Positions 7,456-13,829 of a stretch of 13,829 nt of DNA are shown here, one piece after another. The notes beneath the pieces are model-generated. The model had not been told where the DNA came from. It was given only the letters and a program-made list of their open reading frames with translations, and made no database searches. The translations under genes and the position numbers were made by a program. Positions within the stretch are counted from its first letter, which is position 1. Each line of letters starts with the position of its first letter. The stretch comes from Actinomortierella ambigua (lineage: Eukaryota; Mortierellomycota; Mortierellomycetes; Mortierellales; Mortierellaceae), in the NCBI GenBank assembly GCA_016098155.1, contig JAAAJB010000763.1:1-13829 (forward strand), written 5' to 3'.

Positions 7456-7651
7456 TCACAGGTGCAGAAAAATTTTACAACTGCATTTATTTCCAGAAAC
7501 TGTATATGGTTCGTTGAGAAGGGGGCATGTACCAATCGACCATAGTGATTTGCTGTGTCCAAGGCTCAACCATGCGCAGAATTTTTTTTTTCAAATCTGT
7601 GACTAGACTGGTTTGTGAAGATGTGACAAACTACGATTTTCTTTTTGCACA
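7456..7651. repeat. Conserved array spacer between copies 3 and 2
   Basis: This 196-bp spacer is homologous to 9782-9986 and 12138-12314. Shared blocks, in plus order: GACAG/GCAGAAAAA next to the gene start, CTGCATTTATTTCCAGAAAC, GGGGGCATGTACCA, GTCCAAGGCT, a T10 tract (7582-7591), TCTGTGACTAGACTGG, and the stop-proximal region. It must serve as terminator for copy 3 and promoter for copy 2. On the minus strand, a TGTAAAA (7472-7478) and an AATAAATGC box (7483-7491) precede the copy 2 start. Confidence 0.75.
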
Positions 7652-9781
7652 TCATTCTGCGCGTAGAAGGTGGAAGAACATAGTGCGCCCGTCGCCATCT
7701 TCAAAAATGAACTGACAACATCCGTTATCCCCCTCGTTAAAGCTTCCATACACAAGGCCTAGTTTCTCCAACGCAACGTCGTCCAGCAGTACATCCTCAA
7801 GTGTGACACTGTCCAGCGACGAATGTTGTCTTGCCAACTCGACCACCTGCTGTGTAGTGCTTGGACTAACTGTACCCATGTGCAACGTCAGAAGACTTGG
7901 CAGAGCACGCCCGACCAAGGCTTGAAGATCGTCCGGCTGGAGGTTACATCGTCCTATCAGCTGGAGCTCCTGCAGTGCTGGAAAGATATCCTCTGAAGGA
8001 CTCGTCAAGACGGACAACACCTGGAGCGGTAGAGGCGGTTTGCTTCTCGGGCCTCTACATTCTACAGTCAGCTCTCGGAGCTTTGGACAGCCTCGAAGCA
8101 CCCCAAAGCTAAAATTTGCTTGCAACAAATCCATACGCAGGTGGGCAGCCTCCAACTCGGGCAAATTCCAATCCCATTTCCAGTCACCCGAAAGAGTCGA
8201 TCCCTCGGCCTCCCAGGGTATCAACAGCCCTTCAAGGTCGTCGTCGAGATTTAGTTCTCGGAGCTTCAGCATGCTATTCAACGATTCGGGGTCGAACAGG
8301 TCAATCGCTTGCCCAGACAGGCTCAGGTCCGTGAGATGAGGTAGATCGAGTCGAGGCCAGCACGGTGGGGCCACCCTTGAGTCCTTGCGCCTGTTCAGAC
8401 TAATCCACAGCGTCAGCAGATTAGGGCACAACTGCAAGAGACGGTAGTCCAACGGTTCAACGATGGAGCTGGAGAGCATAAGACTCTGTAGTCGCGGCAT
8501 CACCTCCCATTCAACATGTGAAGGTACCTGCTGCAAGTCTTCGCCCTCACTTCTTTCTCCTCCACCTCCTTCTCCTCCTTCTTCTCCTCCTTGGGGCGAC
8601 CTAAGGTATACTTGAAGTGTGACAAGCGACTGTGAGAATCCACGCATGGAGTCTCTGAGCACTCTCGAAGCGCTCACAACGGCAGGTCCTTCCATACGGA
8701 GGTTGAGCTCCTCCAATAGTACAGCCGGTGCCGACAGCCTTCCCGCTGCTCGCTCTCGCGCCTCGTCGGTCGCCCATGCAAACGCATTCGGGTCATCGAC
8801 CTTTCCTTCATTAAAATCGATCTCCAGCTTAACAAGCGATCGACAACGCTGCAGGATCTGTCCAGTCGACATGCCAGAGTACTCCTTAGAGATGTCCAGC
8901 CACCGGTCAAGAGCCGCATTGCCCATTTGAAGAGACTTCAGTCGCGACAGATACGCGTCCATGGGACGCAAGACGGAGAAGATCAGGTCGCGGGGAAACA
9001 GAGGTTGGAGTTGTTTTGCAATCTCCACGTCCCATCGGAAAACAGCATCATGCTGGATGTACTTGCCTCCATGCGCAAAGTCGAGGTGGAGCAACCGATC
9101 CATGCCATGATACTTCTGGAGAGCCTGAATGAGCCGAAGAGCATCAGGGTAAATGGTATGCGTCAGGTCATCGCAGCTGCTGTCCTGCGTGGCGACTGTA
9201 ACGACTCTCAAGTGGCCGAGGCGAGGCGCCATCCCGACATAACGAACGAGGGCGCTGGGCTGAATCTCCAACTCACGTATCTCGCCGAGACGATGACCAC
9301 AGATGCTCCAGGTCAGGGTGTCCTGGAAAAGTTTAGTGTAGCAAAGGATCCCTTTCTTATAGGCATACGCCTTCAACGGAGCCAATCTCCATTCCCACTC
9401 GTTGTAGACCAAGATGCATTCCCATCGTACGCTCTGAATGAAAGAGAGGTAGTCGAGCATCGTATGAACTGCTTCTGGCTCGTGTTTCCGTGGTATGTCA
9501 AGCACATCGCGGGCGAGATTGGTGGCTTCATCGGTGGCAGGCGAGAGGCTCAAGAAGAGGTAGAAAAGGGATCTCAAGCTCTTCAGTTGGGGGCCCCTGA
9601 CAATATGAGGCTTACGGAAGAAACGAATGGGATCCTTGTAGAGAGCTCTGCAAGCGTACGGGAACAACTGGCTGTTGACAGTGAGTAGCGAGAAGAGGGT
9701 TCCCCTGTCCTCGACATTTTCGAGGATGAGGACAATGACATCGGTGTTGATGGCGATCATGATGGTCGAATGCATGCACAA
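7652..9781 (-). CDS. F-box/LRR-like protein, array copy 3
   Basis: A 709-residue intronless ORF. The F-box-like motif spans about residues 10-52 (NTDVIVLILENVEDRG, then LYKDPIRFF). Three in-frame ATGs occur at the start (9781, 9775 and 9760); 9760 aligns with the only start of copy 1, so the true protein may begin there. The linker (398-411) is GGEEGGEGGGG. The hypervariable segment before WDWNLPEL is the shortest in the family, lacking the 12-bp repeat units (GSTLSGDWKWDW). The last predicted LRR strand (SLDSVTLEDV) and the following helix (DDVALEKLGL) are the most divergent of the set, and the protein ends FFHLLRAE. The family framework (RAAGRLSAP, SPSTTQQVVELARQHS, LQALVGRALPSL) is preserved, so I expect a functional gene. 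The substrate is unknown; the SCF adaptor role is inferred from the F-box. Confidence 0.9.
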   Translation of the reverse strand: MCMHSTIMIAINTDVIVLILENVEDRGTLFSLLTVNSQLFPYACRALYKDPIRFFRKPHIVRGPQLKSLRSLFYLFLSLSPATDEATNLARDVLDIPRKHEPEAVHTMLDYLSFIQSVRWECILVYNEWEWRLAPLKAYAYKKGILCYTKLFQDTLTWSICGHRLGEIRELEIQPSALVRYVGMAPRLGHLRVVTVATQDSSCDDLTHTIYPDALRLIQALQKYHGMDRLLHLDFAHGGKYIQHDAVFRWDVEIAKQLQPLFPRDLIFSVLRPMDAYLSRLKSLQMGNAALDRWLDISKEYSGMSTGQILQRCRSLVKLEIDFNEGKVDDPNAFAWATDEARERAAGRLSAPAVLLEELNLRMEGPAVVSASRVLRDSMRGFSQSLVTLQVYLRSPQGGEEGGEGGGGERSEGEDLQQVPSHVEWEVMPRLQSLMLSSSIVEPLDYRLLQLCPNLLTLWISLNRRKDSRVAPPCWPRLDLPHLTDLSLSGQAIDLFDPESLNSMLKLRELNLDDDLEGLLIPWEAEGSTLSGDWKWDWNLPELEAAHLRMDLLQANFSFGVLRGCPKLRELTVECRGPRSKPPLPLQVLSVLTSPSEDIFPALQELQLIGRCNLQPDDLQALVGRALPSLLTLHMGTVSPSTTQQVVELARQHSSLDSVTLEDVLLDDVALEKLGLVYGSFNEGDNGCCQFIFEDGDGRTMFFHLLRAE

Positions 9782-9986
9782 GGACAGAAAAAATTATAAG
9801 ACTGCATTTATTTCCAGAAACTGCATATGGTTCGGGGGCATGTACCATTCAACCATATTGCAATAGTGTTTTGCCGCGTCCAAGGCTTGACTTTGATCCA
9901 CAGTATCTTTTTTTTTTGTTCTTTTACTCAATCTGTGACAAGATTATTGTGTGGAGATATGGCAAACTACGAGTTCTTCTTACACA
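9782..9986. repeat. Conserved array spacer between copies 4 and 3
   Basis: A 205-bp homologue of the other two intact spacers and of the displaced fragment at 5120-5301. It carries CTGCATTTATTTCCAGAAAC (9802-9821), GGGGGCATGTACCATTC, GCAATAGTGTTTTGCCGCG, TCCAAGGCTTGAC, a T10 tract (9908-9917) and CTGTGACAAGATT. Its closest relative is the displaced fragment, which shares the TTTTGCCGCGTCC variant. The palindromic TTATAA at 9794-9799 lies 34 bp before the conserved copy 3 ATG and is a possible TATA element. Confidence 0.75.
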
Positions 9987-12137
9987 TCATCCCGCGCGTC
10001 GAAAGTAGTAGACTTCGGTTTCCCACTCGTCACCGTCAAGCCTGAACTCACAACGTCCAGTATCCTCCTCATCAACCCTTTCATACATAAGGCCCAGTTT
10101 CTCCAGTTCAGCCTCGTCCGGCGGCATATCCCTTGAAAGCCTGACCACGTACAGTGACGAGTGTTGCCTTGCCAACTCGACTACCTGCTGTGTAGTGCTT
10201 GGACTAACTGTACCCATGTGCAACATTTGAAGACTTGGCAGAGCATGCCCCACCAAGGCTTGAAGATCCTCCGGCTGGAGGTGATATTGTCCTTTCAGCT
10301 CGAGGTAAGATAGGGCAGGAAATATATCCTCTGAAGGACTCGTCAAGACGGACAACACGTGGAGCAATGGCGGCGGTTTGCTTCTCGGGCCTCTACTTTC
10401 CAGAATCAGCTCATGGAGCTTTGGACAGCCTCGCAGCGCTCCAATGCTAAACTTGGCTTGCGATAAATCCATTCTCAGGTCGGCATACTTCAACTCGGGC
10501 AAATTCCAATCCCATGTCCAGTCACCCGAAATGCTACTCGAAAGGAAACATCCTTCCTCGCAGGGCCTCAACAATGACCCTCCTACGTCGTAGTCGTCCT
10601 GGATATATAGGTCTCGGAGATTCAGCATGCTATGCAGCGATTTGGGGTCGAACAGGTCGATCGCTTGCCCAGACAGACTCAGCTTCGTGAGATGAGGCAG
10701 ATTGAGTCGAGGCCAGCACGGTGGGGCCACCTTTGAATCCCTGCGCTTGATCAGACTAATACTCATCGCCTGCAGATTAGAGCATAGCTGCAAGAGACGG
10801 CTGTCCAACGTTTCAGCGACGAATCTCAAGAGCATAAGACTCTTTAGTCGCAGCATCACCTCCCATTCATCATATCGTGAAGGTATATGCTGCAAGTCTT
10901 CGCCCTCACTTCTTTCTCCTCCTCCCCCTTCTCCTCCTCCTTCTTCTCCTCCTTGGGGCGAACCGAGGCATATGCTAAGTGTGACAAGCGACTGTGAGAA
11001 TCCACGGATGGAGTCTCTGAGCACTCTCGAAGCGCTCACAACGGCAGGTTCTGCCATACGGAGGTTGAGCTTCTCCAATGGTACTGCCGGCGCCAACAGC
11101 CTTCCCGCTGCTCGCTCTCGCGCCTCGTCGGCCGCCCATGCAAATACATTCGGGTCATCGATCTCTCCACGTTCAAAATCGATCCCCAGCTCGACAAGCG
11201 ATCGACAACGCTGCAGGATCTGTCCATTCGACATGTCCGGGTACCCCTTGGAGATGTCCGACCATCGGTGAAGGGTCTTTCTGTACGTATGAAGAGACTT
11301 CAGTCGCGACAGATACGCGTCCATGGGACGCAAGACGGGGAAAATCAGGTCGCGAGGGAACAGAGGTTGGAGTTGTTTTGCAATCTCCACGTCCCATCGG
11401 AAGATGTCATCGTGCTCAATATACTTGTCTCCATACACAAAGTCGAGGTAGAGTAACCGATCCGTGCCATGGTACTTCTGGAGAGCCTGGATGAGTCGAA
11501 GAGCATCAGGGTAAATGGGGTCCATCAGGTCATCGCAGCTGCTGTCCTGCGTGGCGACTGTAACGACTCTCAGGCGGCTGAGGCGAGGTGCCATCTCGAT
11601 AAAGCGACCGAGGGCTTTGGGTTGAATCTCCAACTCACGTATCTCGCTGAGACGATGACCGCAGACGCTCCAAGTCACGATGTCCTGGAAAAAATTAGCG
11701 CAAAAGAACCCTTTCGTACAGGCATGCCTCTTCAACGAAGCCGATTCCCAGAACTTCTCGATGAAGTCCAAGATGCGTTCCCATCGTACGCTCTGAATGA
11801 AAGAGAGGTAGTCGAGTATCGTATGAACTGCTTCTGGCTCGTGCTTCCGTGGTATCTCGAGCACATCGCGGACGAGATTGGTGGCTTCATCGGTGGCAGG
11901 CGAGATGCTCAATAAGAGCTGGAAAAGGGATCTCAAGCTCTTCAGTTGGGGCGCCCGGACGTTATGAGACCTACGGTAGAAACGAAGGGGATCCTTGTAG
12001 AGAGCTCTGCAGGCGTACGGGAACAACTGGCTGTTGACAGTGAGTAGCGAGGAGAGGGTTCCCCTGTCCTCGACATTGTCGAGGATGAGGACAATGACAT
12101 CGATGTTGAGGGTGATCATGATGAGGAATGCATGCAC
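9987..12137 (-). CDS. F-box/LRR-like protein, array copy 4
   Basis: A 716-residue intronless ORF. The F-box-like motif spans residues 8-50 (ITLNIDVIVLILDNVEDRGT, then RALYKDPLRF). The start used adds MHAFLI before the family-wide start at ATG 12119. LRR-like strands include LKSLMLL (431-437), LTKLSLSG (483-490), LHELILES (574-581), LSYLELKG (609-616), LQMLHMG (636-642) and LYVVRLSRD (662-670). The Gly/Glu linker at 396-408 reads GGEEGGGEGGGGE. It shares the LLRFV.ETLD variant with copy 1 (around 436-445) but SIGALRGCPKL with copy 5 (around 564-574), a sign of recombination between copies. It shares the FWESAxLKRHA cassette near 129-139 with copy 1. All framework blocks are intact. Ends YYFRRAG. 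Function as SCF-type substrate receptor is inferred. Confidence 0.9.
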   Translation of the reverse strand: MHAFLIMITLNIDVIVLILDNVEDRGTLSSLLTVNSQLFPYACRALYKDPLRFYRRSHNVRAPQLKSLRSLFQLLLSISPATDEATNLVRDVLEIPRKHEPEAVHTILDYLSFIQSVRWERILDFIEKFWESASLKRHACTKGFFCANFFQDIVTWSVCGHRLSEIRELEIQPKALGRFIEMAPRLSRLRVVTVATQDSSCDDLMDPIYPDALRLIQALQKYHGTDRLLYLDFVYGDKYIEHDDIFRWDVEIAKQLQPLFPRDLIFPVLRPMDAYLSRLKSLHTYRKTLHRWSDISKGYPDMSNGQILQRCRSLVELGIDFERGEIDDPNVFAWAADEARERAAGRLLAPAVPLEKLNLRMAEPAVVSASRVLRDSIRGFSQSLVTLSICLGSPQGGEEGGGEGGGGERSEGEDLQHIPSRYDEWEVMLRLKSLMLLRFVAETLDSRLLQLCSNLQAMSISLIKRRDSKVAPPCWPRLNLPHLTKLSLSGQAIDLFDPKSLHSMLNLRDLYIQDDYDVGGSLLRPCEEGCFLSSSISGDWTWDWNLPELKYADLRMDLSQAKFSIGALRGCPKLHELILESRGPRSKPPPLLHVLSVLTSPSEDIFPALSYLELKGQYHLQPEDLQALVGHALPSLQMLHMGTVSPSTTQQVVELARQHSSLYVVRLSRDMPPDEAELEKLGLMYERVDEEDTGRCEFRLDGDEWETEVYYFRRAG

Positions 12138-12314
12138 AAGGACAGAAAAAATTTTATAACTGCATTTATTTACAAAGAAGGGGGGGCATGTACCATTCGA
12201 CCATAGTGATTTGCTGCGTCCAAATCTTGACCATGACCCACAGTATTTTTTTTTTCAAATCTGTGACGAGATTGGTGTGTGAAGACATCGCAAATTACGA
12301 GATATTTTTACACA
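12138..12314. repeat. Conserved array spacer between copies 5 and 4
   Basis: A 177-bp spacer homologous to the other two but shorter, missing the CCAGAAACTG/TATATGGTTCG block (CATTTATTTACAAAGAAGGG instead). It retains GGGGGCATGTACCATTCGACC, the TAGTGATTTGCTG variant shared with 7456-7651, a T10 tract (12246-12255) and TCTGTGACGAGATTGGTGTG. Confidence 0.75.
12152..12158 (-). promoter_or_regulatory. Candidate TATA box for copy 4
   Basis: The minus strand reads TATAAAA, 15-21 bp before the first in-frame ATG (12137) and 33-39 bp before the family-wide ATG (12119). The corresponding positions are TTATAA-like in copy 3 and TGTAAAA in copy 2, so the element is only partly conserved. Its short distance to 12137 would favour translation from the inner ATG if it is a real TATA box. 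Confidence 0.3.
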
Positions 12315-13829
12315 TCAACCCGTGCGTCGAAAGTGGTAGAACTCAGTTCTCCCATGGTCAACCCCAAGTATGAACTCACAACATCGAGTACTCTCTTCAT
12401 CAACGCCTCCATATACAAGGCCCAGTTTCTCCAGTTCAGCCTCGTCCAGCGGCATAGCCCTTGAAAGCCAGACCTCGCGCAGTGACGAGTGTTGCCTTAC
12501 CAACTCGGCCACCTGCTGTGTAGTGCTTGGACTAACTGTACCCATGTGCAACAGACGAAGACTTGGCAGAGCACGCCCCACCAAGGCTTGAAGATCCTCC
12601 GGCTGGAGGTTATATCGTCCTATCAGCCAGAGGTAACATAGAGCAGGAAAAATATCCTCTGAAGGACTCGTCAACACGGACAACACGTGGAGCGGTAGCG
12701 GCGGTTTGCTTCTCGGGCCTCTACATTCCACAGCCAGCTCTTGGAGCTTTGGACAGCCTCGCAGCGCTCCAATGCTAAACTTGGCTTGCGACAAATCCAT
12801 TCTCAGGTCGGCAATCTTCAACTCGGGCAAATTCCAATCCCATGTCCAGTCACCCGAAATGGTACCAGGAAGGGGACATCGTTCCTCCCCGTGCCTCAAC
12901 AACCGCCCTTCATTGTGGGCGTCGTCTTTGATGTGTAGTTCTCGGAGCTTCAGCATGCTATGCAGCGATTCGGGGTCGAACAAGTCGATCGCTTGTCCAG
13001 ACAGGCTCAGCTTCGTAAGATGAGGTAGATCGAGTCGAGGCCAGCACGGTGGGGCCACCTTTGAATCCTTGCGCCTGATCAGACTTATACTCAGCGCCTG
13101 CAGATTAGGGCATAGCTGCAAGAGACGGTAGTCCAACGGTTCAACGATGGAGCTGGAGAGCGTAAGACTCTGTAGTCGCGGCATCACTTCCCATTCATCA
13201 TATCGTATAGGCAAATGCTGCAAGTCTTCGCCCTCACTTCTTTCTCGTCCCCCTCCTTCTCCTCCTTCTCCTCCTTCTCCTCCTTCTCCTCCTTCTCCTC
13301 CTTCTCCTCCTAACGGCGTACTGAGATATACGTCAAGTGTAACAAGCGACTTTGAGAATCCACGGATGGAGTCTCTGAGCGCACTGTAAAATTTCACGGT
13401 GACTGGTCCTTCCATATGGAGGTGGAGCTCTTCCAATGGTACCGCCGGTGCCGACAGCCTTCCCGCTGCTCGCTCTCGCGCCTCGTCGGCCGCCCATGCA
13501 AACACATTCGGGTCATCGATTTTTTCTTCATTAAAATCGATCTGTAGCTCGACAAGTGATCGACAACGCTGCAGGATCTGTCCAGTCGACATGTCCGAGT
13601 ATTCCTTGGAGATATCCAGCCACCGGCTAAGGGCTTTAGCGCCCACTTTAAGAGACTTTAGTCGTGACAGATACGCGTCCATGGGACGCAAGACGGGGAA
13701 AATCAGGTCGCGGGGGAACAGAGGTTGGAGTTGTTTTGCAATCTCCACCTCCCATTGGAAGACAGTATCATGCTTGATATACTCGTCTCCATGCGCAAAG
13801 TCGAGGTAGAGCAACCGACCCGTGCCATG
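12315..13829 (-). CDS. F-box/LRR-like protein, array copy 5 (5' end outside window)
   Basis: The reading frame is open from the stop at 12315 to the right edge. About 504 residues are visible, beginning HGTGRLLYLDF, which aligns with residue 223 of copy 4. Some 220 N-terminal residues including the F-box lie beyond the window, so this is a partial gene and not a 499-residue protein starting at 13814 (that codon is TTG). The visible part holds the full LRR-like region, for example LTKLSLSG, LQELAVECRG, LCYLWLIG and LREVWLSRA, plus WDWNLPEL. The Gly-Gly-Glu linker is strongly expanded, with six GGE units encoded by a perfect 9-bp minisatellite (13252-13310). It shares GAKALSRWLDIS and KFYSALRDS with copy 2. 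Ends FYHFRRTG. Confidence 0.88.
   Translation of the reverse strand, partial: HGTGRLLYLDFAHGDEYIKHDTVFQWEVEIAKQLQPLFPRDLIFPVLRPMDAYLSRLKSLKVGAKALSRWLDISKEYSDMSTGQILQRCRSLVELQIDFNEEKIDDPNVFAWAADEARERAAGRLSAPAVPLEELHLHMEGPVTVKFYSALRDSIRGFSKSLVTLDVYLSTPLGGEGGEGGEGGEGGEGGEGGGRERSEGEDLQHLPIRYDEWEVMPRLQSLTLSSSIVEPLDYRLLQLCPNLQALSISLIRRKDSKVAPPCWPRLDLPHLTKLSLSGQAIDLFDPESLHSMLKLRELHIKDDAHNEGRLLRHGEERCPLPGTISGDWTWDWNLPELKIADLRMDLSQAKFSIGALRGCPKLQELAVECRGPRSKPPLPLHVLSVLTSPSEDIFPALCYLWLIGRYNLQPEDLQALVGRALPSLRLLHMGTVSPSTTQQVAELVRQHSSLREVWLSRAMPLDEAELEKLGLVYGGVDEESTRCCEFILGVDHGRTEFYHFRRTG
13252..13310. repeat. 9-bp coding minisatellite in copy 5
   Basis: CCTCCTTCT is repeated six times without error, followed by CCTCC. 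On the coding strand it is GGA GGA GAA-type, encoding six consecutive Gly-Gly-Glu units. The period is a multiple of three, so slippage keeps the frame. The same site has shorter, imperfect versions in copy 1 (about 1952-1970), copy 2 (about 6217-6270), copy 3 (about 8550-8590) and copy 4 (10917-10952). Confidence 0.9.

Noticed and set aside
8927..9688. 253-codon open frame on the plus strand
   Set aside because: It is antisense to copy 3. Matching antisense open frames occur at the same place in the other copies (for example 2487-3068 and 11469-11915), so it mirrors the codon pattern of the F-box genes. It has no recognisable domain of its own.
10702..11271. 189-codon plus-strand open frame with a Ser/Pro-rich run
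   Set aside because: The Pro/Ser run is the complement of the Gly/Glu linker minisatellite of copy 4; a shadow of the coding strand.
13252..13310. CRISPR-like regular repeat
   Set aside because: Contiguous 9-bp units with no spacers, in frame within a coding region: a minisatellite.
13315..13814. Copy 5 protein starting at 13814
   Set aside because: The codon there is TTG and homology with the other copies continues unbroken to the window edge, so the apparent start is an artefact of truncation.

Overview
The window looks like accessory DNA from a filamentous fungus. All of the substantial genes are intronless, encode F-box plus leucine-rich-repeat-like proteins of about 710 residues, and sit in a head-to-tail tandem array, interrupted by degraded DNA transposons. 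Large intronless F-box/LRR families are common in early-diverging fungi such as Mortierellomycota, but the sequence alone does not prove the phylum, and I hold that guess loosely.

Layout, left to right. Positions 1-294 hold nothing I can support. Positions 295-592 carry a probable relic of a Tc1/mariner-like DDE transposase C-terminus on the minus strand. Positions 692-1017 are a truncated, frameshifted coiled-coil coding fragment on the minus strand, butted against the end of the array. The array follows, all on the minus strand: copy 1 (1014-3140), copy 2 (5302-7455), copy 3 (7652-9781), copy 4 (9987-12137) and copy 5 (12315 to beyond the right edge, so its F-box end is missing). Copies 2 to 5 are separated by homologous spacers of 177-205 bp. 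The repeat period is about 2.3 kb. The exception is the 2.16 kb gap between copies 1 and 2. There the ancestral spacer is split by about 1.93 kb of foreign DNA containing a decayed Helitron Rep/helicase N-terminal region on the plus strand and a strong hairpin 8 nt from the right breakpoint.

Function. F-box proteins usually link a substrate to an SCF ubiquitin ligase through Skp1, and the C-terminal LRR-like part would choose the substrate. The five copies are nearly identical in framework but differ at alternating residues in the predicted LRR beta-strands. They also show a patchwork of shared variants, differing Gly-Gly-Glu linker lengths and a hypervariable segment before an invariant WDWNLPEL block. 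This is what a diversifying recognition family produced by tandem duplication and gene conversion would look like. The substrate is unknown. This family is the best candidate in the window for an undescribed system.
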